A DNA stretch of 64,000 nucleotides from Polaribacter sp. Q13 (GCF_016858305.2 NZ_CP074436.1:2686001-2750000); one strand, 5' to 3'. Counted from the stretch's first letter, positions 42,884-52,036 are shown. The notes: generated from the sequence alone by a model not told the origin. Numbers and translations: made by a program.

Positions 42884-44224
42884 ATGGCAAAATCTACTTT
42901 AATAAAAAATGCAACTATCGTTAATGAAAACAAAACCTTTAAAGGAGATGTTTTAATTGAAAACGAAATTATAAAGGAAGTCGCTAAAGATATAAAAGCA
43001 ACTAAAAATGTTGTGGTTATTGATGCTGAAGGTAAATATTTAATTCCTGGCTTTATAGATGACCAAGTTCATTTTAGAGAGCCTGGTTTAACTCACAAAG
43101 CAAATATTGCAACAGAAAGTAGAGCTGCCGTTGCTGGTGGAATAACTACTTTTATAGAAATGCCAAACACCGTACCACAAGCTACCACACAAGATTTATT
43201 AGAAGATAAATTTAAAATTGCAGCCAACGATTCTTACGCAAACTATTCTTTTATGTTTGGTGGTACCAACGATAATTTAGAAGAATTATTAAAAACAGAT
43301 CCTAAAAAAGTAGCCGGAATTAAATTATTCTTGGGTTCTTCTACAGGAAATATGTTGGTTGATAACGAAGAAATTCTAGAAAAAATATTTTCATCAACAA
43401 AAATGATTATTTCTGTGCATTGTGAAGATGAAGCTACGATTAGAAAAAATACACAAGAATTTATAGACAAATATGGTGATGATATTCCTGTAAAATACCA
43501 TCCAATTATTAGAAGTGAGGAGGCTTGTTATTTATCATCTTCTAAAGCAATTGAATTGGCAAAGAAAACGGGTGCAAGATTGCATATTTTTCATGTATCA
43601 ACAGCTAAAGAAACCAAACTTTTTAGAAATGATATTCCGTTAGAAGAAAAACAAATTACCGCAGAAGTTTGTGTGCATCATTTATGGTTTTCAGATAAAG
43701 ATTACGCAGATAAAGGAACACATATTAAATGGAATCCGGCAGTAAAAACAGAAAAAGACAGACTTGGCTTATGGGAAGCATTACTAGACGACAGAATTGA
43801 TGTTTTAGCAACAGACCATGCGCCTCATACTTTAGAAGAAAAAACAAATGTGTATACAAAAGCTCCAAGTGGAGGACCTTTAGTGCAACATGCAGTTATT
43901 GCACTTTTAGAAAAAGTAAAAGAAGGTGTTATTCCTATTGAAAAATTAGTTGAAAAAATGAGCCATAATCCCGCTAAATTATTCCAAATTAAAAAACGTG
44001 GCTTTATAAAAGAAGGATATTTTGCAGATATCGTTTTAATTGACACCAACAAACCACAAACAGTTTCTAAAGATAATATCCTTTATAAATGTGGATGGTC
44101 TCCTTTTGAAGGCACTACTTTTTCATCAACAATTTCTCATACTTTTGTAAATGGAAATTTAATTTATAATGAAGGTGTGTTTAATGATGATATTAAAGGT
44201 AAACGCTTAACTTTTAATCGTTAA
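42884..44224 (+). CDS. pyrC: Dihydroorotase (type I) / amidohydrolase
   Basis: Zinc amidohydrolase of pyrimidine synthesis, forming dihydroorotate from carbamoyl-aspartate; 446 residues. Motifs: PGFIDDQVHFREPGLTHK, the carbamylated Lys in GIKLFLGSSTGNML, metal His in ISVHCED and LHIFHVSTAKE, and catalytic Asp in LATDHAPHT. In the usual HxH metal site the first His is Gln (QVH), a change I recall from other flavobacterial copies. It is followed by a DUF4296 gene with 1 bp between them. Confidence 0.93.
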   Translation: MAKSTLIKNATIVNENKTFKGDVLIENEIIKEVAKDIKATKNVVVIDAEGKYLIPGFIDDQVHFREPGLTHKANIATESRAAVAGGITTFIEMPNTVPQATTQDLLEDKFKIAANDSYANYSFMFGGTNDNLEELLKTDPKKVAGIKLFLGSSTGNMLVDNEEILEKIFSSTKMIISVHCEDEATIRKNTQEFIDKYGDDIPVKYHPIIRSEEACYLSSSKAIELAKKTGARLHIFHVSTAKETKLFRNDIPLEEKQITAEVCVHHLWFSDKDYADKGTHIKWNPAVKTEKDRLGLWEALLDDRIDVLATDHAPHTLEEKTNVYTKAPSGGPLVQHAVIALLEKVKEGVIPIEKLVEKMSHNPAKLFQIKKRGFIKEGYFADIVLIDTNKPQTVSKDNILYKCGWSPFEGTTFSSTISHTFVNGNLIYNEGVFNDDIKGKRLTFNR

Positions 44225-44225
44225 T

Positions 44226-44687
44226 ATGAAAAAATTAAGTTATTTATTGATTCTTACTTTCTTGGTTTCTTGCACAAGTAACACCATTTTTAAAAAACCA
44301 GAAGACCTCATTCCTAGAGATACCATGACGCTATTGCTTGGAGATATGATGATTGCTTCTTCTGCGAAATATGTAAAAAACATAAACGAGCAAAAGAAGA
44401 TTAATTACATGCCTTTTATTTATGAGAAATATAAAATTGATAGCCTTCGTTTTCAAAAAAGTAATTTCTACTATATTTCAAAAATAGACTTATATGAAGA
44501 AATATTTACTGATGTTAAAAAGAACCTAGTAAAACAAAAAGATTTTTATAGTAACTTAAGCAAGCAAAAAGATTCTATTAGAAGAGATTCTATAAAATCT
44601 TCTTTAAAACTGAAAGAAATAGACACTTTAGAAATAACTAAACAAGATTTAGAGCCTAGTAAAAAGATGCTTAAAAAGAAGAATTAA
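44226..44687 (+). CDS. DUF4296 lipoprotein
   Basis: 153-residue lipoprotein of family DUF4296, unknown function. Lipobox FLVSCTSN gives Cys16. The family core is PEDLIPRDTMTLLLGDMMIA, followed by a helical region and a long Lys/Ser/Asp-rich tail. It starts 1 bp after pyrC stops, so translation is probably coupled. It overlaps the end of the convergent epimerase-like gene by 17 bp. Confidence 0.85.
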   Translation: MKKLSYLLILTFLVSCTSNTIFKKPEDLIPRDTMTLLLGDMMIASSAKYVKNINEQKKINYMPFIYEKYKIDSLRFQKSNFYYISKIDLYEEIFTDVKKNLVKQKDFYSNLSKQKDSIRRDSIKSSLKLKEIDTLEITKQDLEPSKKMLKKKN

Positions 44688-45678
44688 CATATTTTTCGCA
44701 TACCTTTTTAATTACAACATCAATTTTTTCAAACTGAAAAGACAAACTTCTTTCAATTTTTTCTGCTGAATATTTAGAAATTGAATGTGCACTTCTGGCT
44801 GAATATTTACTTAATAAAGGCTCTCTTCCTGTAACTAAAGATAATAACCGAGAAATCCTCCAAGAAACAGCCGTTTGCCAAGGCTTTATTTTTATAAAAG
44901 GTCTTTTTTTACCAAAAGCATCTGCCATAGAATAAAAAACATCTTTAAAAGATTTATTTTCTGATACTAAAATAAAACGTTCATTTTTAATACTAGAATC
45001 CGTCAATTTTATCATTACTTCCACAACATCTTTCACTCCAACAAAACCAGTAATTCCTTCTGTATAATATTTGAATCCGTTATACATCTTAGAAAATAAT
45101 TTACCTGAACCAGCTGTAAAAAAACCACTCCCTAAAATAACACCAGGGTTTACAATAACCACATCTACTCCTTCTTGGCTCGCCCGCCAAACCTCCATTT
45201 CTGCACCAAACTTGGTAATTGAGTACCCACTATTATCCGTTTCGGGGTTCCACTCATTTTCTTCGTTAATAAGGCTTCCGTTAAGAGAATCTCCCACAGA
45301 AGCAATAGAGCCTACAAAACAAATTTTACTAACTTTTGCATCAATAGAAAGATTTACAACATTAGCTGTACCATAAATATTAGTTTTTCTCATTTGCCTA
45401 TAATCTTTCGGATTAAAAGAAACTAGCGCAGCACAGTGATACACTTTATTAATGCCCATAAAAGCAGGTATCATTGCTGGAACCTCTGTAATATCTGCCT
45501 TAAACCATTCTATTTTAGAAATTAGAGTAACATCGTCCGAATAAAAAGAAAAAACTTTCTCAACCAATTTTATTTTTTCTTCAGAACGGTAAATAGCACG
45601 TATTTTTTCATCATTCTTAACTAAATGATACAACAAATGTGCGCCTACTAAACCTGTTCCTCCGGTAACTAAAATCAT
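44671..45678 (-). CDS. NAD-dependent epimerase/dehydratase family protein
   Basis: 335-residue extended short-chain dehydrogenase (Rossmann fold). The NAD motif is ILVTGGTGLVGAHLLYHL at the start. The catalytic Tyr-Lys pair is YSITKFGAE, with CFVGSIASVG before it. The family includes sugar epimerases and dihydroflavonol reductase-like proteins; the C-terminal part (KPWQTAVSWRISRLLSLVTG) is hydrophobic. The substrate cannot be told. No neighbour suggests a pathway. Confidence 0.88.
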   Translation of the reverse strand: MILVTGGTGLVGAHLLYHLVKNDEKIRAIYRSEEKIKLVEKVFSFYSDDVTLISKIEWFKADITEVPAMIPAFMGINKVYHCAALVSFNPKDYRQMRKTNIYGTANVVNLSIDAKVSKICFVGSIASVGDSLNGSLINEENEWNPETDNSGYSITKFGAEMEVWRASQEGVDVVIVNPGVILGSGFFTAGSGKLFSKMYNGFKYYTEGITGFVGVKDVVEVMIKLTDSSIKNERFILVSENKSFKDVFYSMADAFGKKRPFIKIKPWQTAVSWRISRLLSLVTGREPLLSKYSARSAHSISKYSAEKIERSLSFQFEKIDVVIKKVCEKYVNSSF

Positions 45679-45711
45679 ACGGCGAATTTATGATTTTTTC
45701 ATTGATAAGTT

Positions 45712-45719
45712 TATCTTTG
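45712..45719 (+). promoter_or_regulatory. Promoter -7 box for tyrS, long leader
   Basis: TATCTTTG, exact TAnnTTTG, 144 bp before the tyrS ATG. The leader would include the palindromic repeat at 45756-45829. Confidence 0.5.
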
Positions 45720-45755
45720 CACAATGAAAATAGCAAATGATTAATTGCTAAAAGA

Positions 45756-45829
45756 TGTCAGATTTAGCTTATCGAAATTGATATTTTATTATATCAATAC
45801 ACAAAAACTTCGACAAGCTCAATTTGACA
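45756..45829. repeat. Imperfect palindrome in tyrS leader
   Basis: Outer arms of 21 bp (starting TGTCAGATTTAGC, ending GCTCAATTTGACA) pair with three mismatches. Inner arms ATTGATAT/ATATCAAT pair perfectly. GTCAAATTGAGCTTGTCGAA-type strings are frequent in flavobacterial intergenic DNA as far as I recall, so this looks like a dispersed repeat. Confidence 0.6.
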
Positions 45830-45863
45830 TTCGTATTATGAATTGAATTAATTTAGACTTATA

Positions 45864-47156
45864 ATGACAAATTTTGTTGAAGAATTACGCTGGCGTGGAT
45901 TATTGCATGATATTATGCCAGATACAGAAGACTATTTATTAAAAAATAAAACAGCCGGTTATATTGGTTTTGACCCAACTGCAGACTCACTACATATTGG
46001 TAGTTTGGTGCAAATTTTCATTTTAAAACACTTTCAAAATGCAGGTCATAATCCTATTGCATTAATTGGTGGAGCAACTGGTATGGTTGGTGATCCTTCT
46101 GGAAAATCTGCTGAACGTAATTTGTTAGATGAAGCTACTTTGGCAAAAAATGTTGCTGGTGTTAGAGAAAATCTAGAACGTTTTTTAGACTTTGATGCTG
46201 CTGCAGAAAACAAAGCAGAATTGGTAAACAATTACGATTGGATGAAAGATATTTCATTAATCGATTTTGTAAGAGATACAGGGAAACACATTACTGTAAA
46301 CTACATGATGGCTAAAGATTCTGTGAAGAAACGTTTGAGTTCTGAATCTTCTGTTGGTATGAGTTTTACCGAATTTACATATCAATTATTTCAAGGGTAC
46401 GATTTTTATCACTTATACCAAGAAAAAAATTGTAGACTGCAAATGGGTGGTTCAGATCAGTGGGGAAATATTACCACAGGTACAGAATTAATTCGTAGAA
46501 AAGCACAAGGAAAAGCATACGCAATTACCGTTCCTTTAGTAACAAAAGCAGACGGAACCAAATTTGGTAAAACAGAAGGCGGAAATGTTTGGTTAAATAC
46601 AGATAGAACTTCTCCATACAAATACTACCAATATTGGTTAAACTCTTCGGATGAAGATGCAGAGAACTTTATTAAAAAGTTTACATTTTTAGACAAAGAA
46701 ACTGTAGAAAACTTAATTGCTGAGCATAAAGAAAATCCGCATTTACGTTTGTTACAGAAAAAATTAGGGGAAGAAGTTACTATTTTAACACATGGTAAAG
46801 AAGCTTATGAAAATGCTTTAAAAGCTTCTAATATTTTATTTGGTAAATCTACGGCTTCTGATTTAAAGTCTTTAGATGAACAAACATTTTTAGATGTTTT
46901 TGATGGCGTACCACAAGCAACAGTATCTACTACAGATATTGAGGAGGGTTTAGATATGATTGGTGCATTAGCAGCTAAAACAGACTTCTTAAAATCTAAC
47001 GGAGACGCTAGAAGAGCATTAAAGGAAAATGCAATTTCTGTAAATAAAGAAAAAGTAAAAGAAGATTATTCTATTACGAAAGAAGATTTAATTGCAAATA
47101 AATATGTGTTATTACAACGTGGTAAAAAAACATATTATCTACTAGTTGTTGAATAA
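45864..47156 (+). CDS. tyrS: Tyrosyl-tRNA synthetase
   Basis: Class Ic aminoacyl-tRNA synthetase charging tRNA-Tyr; 430 residues, full length. HIGH-type motif HIGSLV in GFDPTADSLHIGSLVQI, tyrosine pocket LQMGGSDQWGNITTG, KMSKS-type loop KFGKTEGGNVWL, and a C-terminal S4 RNA-binding domain (about 360-430; SNGDARRALKENAISVNKEK). A terminator lies 137 bp after the stop. The leader contains a palindrome. Confidence 0.98.
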   Translation: MTNFVEELRWRGLLHDIMPDTEDYLLKNKTAGYIGFDPTADSLHIGSLVQIFILKHFQNAGHNPIALIGGATGMVGDPSGKSAERNLLDEATLAKNVAGVRENLERFLDFDAAAENKAELVNNYDWMKDISLIDFVRDTGKHITVNYMMAKDSVKKRLSSESSVGMSFTEFTYQLFQGYDFYHLYQEKNCRLQMGGSDQWGNITTGTELIRRKAQGKAYAITVPLVTKADGTKFGKTEGGNVWLNTDRTSPYKYYQYWLNSSDEDAENFIKKFTFLDKETVENLIAEHKENPHLRLLQKKLGEEVTILTHGKEAYENALKASNILFGKSTASDLKSLDEQTFLDVFDGVPQATVSTTDIEEGLDMIGALAAKTDFLKSNGDARRALKENAISVNKEKVKEDYSITKEDLIANKYVLLQRGKKTYYLLVVE

Positions 47157-47293
47157 AACACGAATCTATTTAGATTCTATTTCCAAACATTACTAAATTT
47201 TAAAGTAATTTTGACGGAAAGTAAAAGCGCTAGCCAAAGAAATTTCTAAATCGCTAAAAATGCTCATTTCAAAATGACATAAGAGATAAATAT

Positions 47294-47325
47294 AAAAAAG
47301 AGCTGAATAAATTCAGCTCTTTTTT
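47294..47325. terminator. Terminator between tyrS and the YHS genes
   Basis: Stem AAAAAAGAGCTGAAT/ATTCAGCTCTTTTTT, 15 bp perfect with an AA loop. Serves tyrS and the convergent YHS pair. Confidence 0.9.
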
Positions 47326-47371
47326 TTGCTACAACATTCACAACATCCCCCGATATTGCTTTCAATCTTCA

Positions 47372-47812
47372 TTATTCATTAATTGTTAACCAGTTTTTAT
47401 CTGCTTTATCTCTTAGCATCTCTGCCCCTTCTTTTTGCCATAATTCTAAGGTATTTATCCCCCAAGAATTGTAAAATAAATATAATTTTCCATCTCTAAC
47501 CTCAAAAGTTTCCGGATCTATAGAAACCTTTTCTCCTTTTACCCCAATGGCGTATGCACAATAACCTCCATAAGCAGGAATATATTTTTTAGGTGATTTA
47601 TTGAAAATTTCTAAATTTTCTTTAGATACAAACTTAAATTGCACACCATCGTAATTTGTTACAAACTTTTTATTTCCTTTCTCTGCAATATTATCGAAAT
47701 AAGAAACCACATCATAACCTTCTACTACGTAACCTTTTTTAGTATTATAATTATTTTTTTGTGCAAAGGCGGTGAATGAAATCAATAAAAAAAGAATTGA
47801 AATTTTTTTCAT
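47372..47812 (-). CDS. Exported YHS-domain protein (copy 2)
   Basis: 146-residue secreted protein with a YHS-type domain. Signal peptide MKKISILFLLISFTAFAQ, then KKGYVVEGYDVVSYF (family start), VQFKFVSKENLEIFNKSPKK, YIPAYGGYCAYAIG and DPETFEVRDGKLYLFYNSWG. YHS domains are linked to metal-binding proteins, but the YHS cysteine is here in YCAYAI. It is 1 bp from its paralog upstream; the pair is a tandem duplicate. Confidence 0.88.
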   Translation of the reverse strand: MKKISILFLLISFTAFAQKNNYNTKKGYVVEGYDVVSYFDNIAEKGNKKFVTNYDGVQFKFVSKENLEIFNKSPKKYIPAYGGYCAYAIGVKGEKVSIDPETFEVRDGKLYLFYNSWGINTLELWQKEGAEMLRDKADKNWLTINE

Positions 47813-47813
47813 T

Positions 47814-48269
47814 TTAGTTTTTTTTGTTCTTTAATTTTGCCCAATTATTAGCTGCATCTTTTTGAAGTTTTGCTGTATCTTCTTCTAACCAACTTTCTAG
47901 TTTATTTGAAAACCATTTATTGTAAAATAAATATAATTTACCATCTCTAATTTCAAAAGTTTCTGGGTCTATCTCTTTTCTTTCATTTCTAGTAGCAATT
48001 GCATAAGCACAAAAACCACCACATTGTGGGATGTATTTTTTAGGATTTCCCGTAAACATCTTTAAATTGTTTTCTGAAGAAAATTGAAATTTAGCACCAT
48101 CATAAGTCGTTATAAATTTCTTTTTACCTTCTACCGGTTTATGATCTACAAAGTAAGAGACCACATCATAGCCATCCGCCACAAAACCTTTTTTAGTGTT
48201 ATAATCTATTTGTTGAGCAGATAAAAGAGTGGAAGCCCCTAAAAAAAGGAATAGTAGAAAATGTTTCAT
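47814..48269 (-). CDS. Exported YHS-domain protein (copy 1)
   Basis: 151-residue secreted YHS protein, paralog of the next gene. Signal peptide MKHFLLFLFLGASTLLSAQ, then KKGFVADGYDVVSYFVDHKP, AKFQFSSENNLKMFTGNPKK, CGGFCAYAIATR and DPETFEIRDGKLYLFYNKW. The two share the FLFYN and GYDVVSYF cores but differ in the middle. Both would act in the periplasm. Function unknown; heme or copper handling has been suggested for related proteins. Confidence 0.88.
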   Translation of the reverse strand: MKHFLLFLFLGASTLLSAQQIDYNTKKGFVADGYDVVSYFVDHKPVEGKKKFITTYDGAKFQFSSENNLKMFTGNPKKYIPQCGGFCAYAIATRNERKEIDPETFEIRDGKLYLFYNKWFSNKLESWLEEDTAKLQKDAANNWAKLKNKKN

Positions 48270-48340
48270 TCGATTGATTTTTAAAGATAGTCGAACAAAT
48301 TCTTATAAAATTACAGTAAATGATAAAATAAAGGTTAAAA

Positions 48341-49120
48341 TTAGCAGCTTTTTATAAATTTTTTTAAGGTAGAAATCAGTGCAATCTTATTTTCAATATG
48401 ACTCATATGTCCGTCAGGAAAAACAATTAACTCAGAATTTGTTTTGTTAGCCTCTTTTTTAGAAGAATCTAAATCTAAAACAAGATCTTTCTCTCCAACA
48501 ATAATCAACTTTCTAAAATTACTTTCTTTTAAAAATTGATTTAAGTTCTCACGATTTTTCATTCCTTCATTCGCAGCAACATAACCTTGCAAAGAGGTTT
48601 GTAAAGCTTCTTTTTTTACAGCTTCAATTTCTTTATTAAATTTTAATAAATTCTCTTGATTAAATAAATTTGAAATCGACATTTTCACCATAGATTCAAA
48701 ATTATTTTGAACCATTTTATTTGCTCTAATTCTTATTTTTTTTCGTTCTTCAGAATCTTCATTAGAAGTTGAATTTAACAAGCACAATCCTTTTATTTTA
48801 GAAGGATTAATTTTGGCAAAAGCTAAAGAAATATAACCTCCTAGAGAATGGCCAACCAAAATATATTTTCTGATTTTTAAATGCTTTAAAACAGCTTCTA
48901 CAGTTTCTGCAAATAACCCCATAGAATGGACATAGCCTAAACAATCAGACTTTCCATGACCTAATAGATCAATAGTAATTACTCGGTTTCTTTTAGTGAG
49001 TTCAGGAACAATTTTATCCCACATAGTGGAATTCTCTAAAAAACCATGAATAAGAACTACAGCAGTTCCTTTTCCTTGATCTGTATAAAAAATATTTGCG
49101 TTTTTATAGTCTAAAATCAT
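48341..49120 (-). CDS. Alpha/beta hydrolase
   Basis: 259-residue alpha/beta hydrolase. Oxyanion motif VVLIHGFLENSTMWD, nucleophile elbow GHSLGG (Ser in YILVGHSLGGYISLAFA), and a C-terminal His in FPDGHMSHIEN. The catalytic Asp is probably in VGEKDLVLDLD. The frame extends upstream to 49168, but a promoter -7 box lies within that extension at 49126-49133, so the ATG at 49120 is taken as the start. The substrate cannot be told. Stands alone on its mRNA. Confidence 0.88.
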   Translation of the reverse strand: MILDYKNANIFYTDQGKGTAVVLIHGFLENSTMWDKIVPELTKRNRVITIDLLGHGKSDCLGYVHSMGLFAETVEAVLKHLKIRKYILVGHSLGGYISLAFAKINPSKIKGLCLLNSTSNEDSEERKKIRIRANKMVQNNFESMVKMSISNLFNQENLLKFNKEIEAVKKEALQTSLQGYVAANEGMKNRENLNQFLKESNFRKLIIVGEKDLVLDLDSSKKEANKTNSELIVFPDGHMSHIENKIALISTLKKFIKSC

Positions 49121-49125
49121 CTTAA

Positions 49126-49133
49126 CAAAGATA
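49126..49133 (-). promoter_or_regulatory. Promoter -7 box for hydrolase (leaderless candidate)
   Basis: Minus-strand TATCTTTG, exact TAnnTTTG, ending 5 bp before the ATG at 49120. Confidence 0.55.
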
Positions 49134-49179
49134 GTATTTGATTCGTTTTTACAATCGATAAACATCATAAAGTATTTAC

Positions 49180-49187
49180 TATATTTG
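49180..49187 (+). promoter_or_regulatory. Promoter -7 box for serine hydrolase
   Basis: TATATTTG, exact TAnnTTTG, 25 bp before the ATG at 49213. Confidence 0.6.
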
Positions 49188-49212
49188 AACTGAATTTAAC
49201 ACCACAAATCCT

Positions 49213-50763
49213 ATGTTTTTAAAAAAAGTAACTCTTCTTGTACTTTTCGTTATTTCATTAACATTAAACGCACAAATACCAGAAAAAAAACTAGATAATC
49301 TAATAGAAAAAACCTTAAAAACTTTTGATGTTCCGGGTATTTCTGTCGGAATTTTAAAAGATGGGAAAATAGTATATGCTAAAGGACACGGAGTTCGTTC
49401 TTTAACCACTAAAAAAGACATGAATGAAAATACTTTGGTTGGCATTGCTTCTAACAGTAAAGGGTTTACTTGTTTTGCTTTGGCAATGATGGTAGATGAA
49501 GGAAAACTAGATTGGGATGATAAAGTGCGTACATACATTCCGGAATTTGAAATGTACGATGCTTGGATTACCCAAAATTTTACAGTTAGAGATTTAGTAA
49601 CGCACAGAAGTGGTTTAGATTTAGGGGCTGGAGATTTAATGTTTTTACCAGAAAATAATGATTTTACTACGGCAGATATCATCAAGAATATAAAATATTT
49701 AAAACCATCGAGTAAATTTAGAACCGATTTTAAATACAACAACAATATGTTTATTATTGCTGGTGAAGTTTTAAAACGAATAAGCGGACTTACCTGGGAA
49801 GAGTTTATTGAAACTAAAATTATGAAACCTGTTGGTATGACAAATAGTAAAGCGTCTTACAATAGAGTTACAAACAGAACAAATATTATTGATGCACATA
49901 CGCGAGCAGATGGTAAAGTAATTCAGATTCCGCACGATTGGAGCGAAACAGCAAATCCTGCTGGAGGAATTGTAAGTAACGTAAACGACATGCTTACGTG
50001 GGCAAAATTTTTAATGAATGACGGTGTAACCGAAAACGGAAAACGTTTGTTAAGTGAAACTCAATTTCACGAACTTTGGCAATTACAAACTCCTTTAAAA
50101 GTTAGAAAAAATGATTCTTATAATTCTAATTTTAGAGGTTACGGTTTAGGTTGGTTTTTAACCGATGTAAAAGGCGGATACAAACAAGTATATCATACAG
50201 GTGGTTTAATTGGTACCGTTACTCAGTTTACCATGATTCCAGATTTAGATTTGGCAATTGTTGTGTTAACCAACCAAATGAACGGAAGTGCTTTTAATAC
50301 CGTTACAAATACCATTAAAGATTCTTATTTAGGTTATAAAGACAGAAACTGGTTAGAAAAATTAGGAACCAATAATATCAAATATTTAAAATACAACGAT
50401 AGTATAAAAGCAAGTGTTTATAGTAAAGTAGAATTAGCTAAAGCTGATAAAAGCCTACCGAAACCAAATCAAATTGTAGGTACTTATAACGATGCTTGGT
50501 TTGGAAATATCATCATCTCTAATGATGGAAACTCTTACAGTATAAAATGTGAGCGTTCGGCTACTTTATTTGGTGAATTATTACCTTACAACCAAACAAC
50601 CTACGTTGCTAAATGGAACAATAGAAGTTATGATGCCGATGTTTTTGTACTATTTTCTTTTGATGAAAAAGGAAACACCACCGGAGCAACCATGAAATTT
50701 ATTGCACCAATTACAGATTTTAGTTTCGACTTTAATCATTTAAACTTGAAAAAAGTAAACTAA
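49213..50763 (+). CDS. Exported class C beta-lactamase-like serine hydrolase
   Basis: 516-residue secreted hydrolase of the beta-lactamase/D-aminopeptidase/esterase family. Signal peptide (1-20, ending LNAQ), catalytic SxxK with Ser80 and Lys83 in GIASNSKGFTC, YNN motif in FKYNNNMFI, HTGG near residue 335. An extra C-terminal domain (about 410-516) of the DUF3471 type follows. No resistance role is implied. It precedes brnQ with only 1 bp between, so both are in one mRNA. Confidence 0.92.
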   Translation: MFLKKVTLLVLFVISLTLNAQIPEKKLDNLIEKTLKTFDVPGISVGILKDGKIVYAKGHGVRSLTTKKDMNENTLVGIASNSKGFTCFALAMMVDEGKLDWDDKVRTYIPEFEMYDAWITQNFTVRDLVTHRSGLDLGAGDLMFLPENNDFTTADIIKNIKYLKPSSKFRTDFKYNNNMFIIAGEVLKRISGLTWEEFIETKIMKPVGMTNSKASYNRVTNRTNIIDAHTRADGKVIQIPHDWSETANPAGGIVSNVNDMLTWAKFLMNDGVTENGKRLLSETQFHELWQLQTPLKVRKNDSYNSNFRGYGLGWFLTDVKGGYKQVYHTGGLIGTVTQFTMIPDLDLAIVVLTNQMNGSAFNTVTNTIKDSYLGYKDRNWLEKLGTNNIKYLKYNDSIKASVYSKVELAKADKSLPKPNQIVGTYNDAWFGNIIISNDGNSYSIKCERSATLFGELLPYNQTTYVAKWNNRSYDADVFVLFSFDEKGNTTGATMKFIAPITDFSFDFNHLNLKKVN

Positions 50764-50764
50764 A

Positions 50765-52036
50765 TTGAATAAAACAAAAGAAATTTGGGTTGCCGGTTTT
50801 GCATTATTTTCACTCTTTTTTGGAGCAGGAAATTTAATTTTACCAACATCTTTAGGAGTAAAAGCAGGTCCAGATTGGTGGATTGTAGTTTTAGGATTTG
50901 TATTAACAGCAATTGTTATTCCCGTTTTAGCCATTTTTGCACACGCTAGATTACAAGGAACTTTGTATGATTTCGGCAAAAAAGTTTCACCACTTTTTAG
51001 TACTATTTATTGTATTTTAATTTACATAATTGCCATTGCTATACCGTCTCCAAGAACTGCTGCCGTAACGCATGAAATAGCAATTCAACCATTTTTTAAT
51101 TCGTCTGCACTAGTAACAAGTATTATTTATTTTGTTTTGGTATTTCTATTTGCAGTAAATCGTTCTAAAATAATTAGCTTAATAGGTGAGTTTTTAACAC
51201 CAATAATTGTCACTATTCTATTAGCAACTATAGGAATTGCTTTTTTTACTTCTCCTGGAAGCATAACTCCTTCAGGATTTAAACATCCTTTTGTAGACGG
51301 GTTATTAGAAGGGTATCAAACATTCGATGCCATTGCAGGTGTAATTCTTGGAGCCGTAATTATTATCTCTTTAAATTTACGTGGCCACACAACTTTTGAT
51401 GCAAAAAAAGAATTAATTACCAAGGCAGGAATAATTGCAGGAGCTGGTTTATTATTAATCTATGGAGGTTTAATTTTAAGCGGATCTTTATTCTCTTCAA
51501 CATTTGCAGAAAATGCGACAAGAATTGAAATTCTATCTGGTTTAAGTTCACAAACTTTAGGTCATTTAGGAGCCACCTTTTTAAGTGTTTTAGTTGCTTT
51601 AGCGTGTTTTACAACGGCCATTGGTATAATAACTGGAACAGCAGATTATGTAAGAGGAATCTGTAATAATTCTAATATAGCTTATACAATTACCGCCTTA
51701 GTTTGTGCGCTTATAGGAATCGTTGTTGGTAGTAATGATGTTGGTTTTATTATTGATGTTGCTGTGCCTGCATTAATGTTTGTCTACCCAATAACAATTG
51801 TATTGATTTTACTAAATGTGGTACCAGAAAAATACGCTTCTAAATTGGTTTTTAGAGGTGTTGTAATTGTGACTTTTATCTTTAGTATTCCAGATTTTTT
51901 AGGCTTTATCATTCCAAGAGAAAACTTAACCGGCATTAAAAGTTTTATTCCGCTTGCAGAACATAGTTTGGGTTGGGTGTTGCCTGCTTTGTTGGTTTTT
52001 GTTTTGTTAAATTTAATTCCAAATAAAACAAATTAA
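50765..52036 (+). CDS. brnQ: Branched-chain amino acid carrier (BrnQ type)
   Basis: Na+-coupled branched-chain amino acid transporter of the LIVCS family; 423 residues with about twelve transmembrane helices. The N-terminal signature FALFSLFFGAGNLILPTSLG and IAIPSPRTAAVTHEIAI are typical. The start is TTG at 50765, one base after the stop of the hydrolase. This suggests uptake of amino acids in the same unit as a secreted hydrolase. Confidence 0.94.
   Translation: MNKTKEIWVAGFALFSLFFGAGNLILPTSLGVKAGPDWWIVVLGFVLTAIVIPVLAIFAHARLQGTLYDFGKKVSPLFSTIYCILIYIIAIAIPSPRTAAVTHEIAIQPFFNSSALVTSIIYFVLVFLFAVNRSKIISLIGEFLTPIIVTILLATIGIAFFTSPGSITPSGFKHPFVDGLLEGYQTFDAIAGVILGAVIIISLNLRGHTTFDAKKELITKAGIIAGAGLLLIYGGLILSGSLFSSTFAENATRIEILSGLSSQTLGHLGATFLSVLVALACFTTAIGIITGTADYVRGICNNSNIAYTITALVCALIGIVVGSNDVGFIIDVAVPALMFVYPITIVLILLNVVPEKYASKLVFRGVVIVTFIFSIPDFLGFIIPRENLTGIKSFIPLAEHSLGWVLPALLVFVLLNLIPNKTN

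Noticed and set aside
47213..47282. A third GTCATTT/GAAATTTCT-type palindrome after tyrS
   Set aside because: Only loose resemblance to the repeat at 59611-59703 and no clear pairing; not called.
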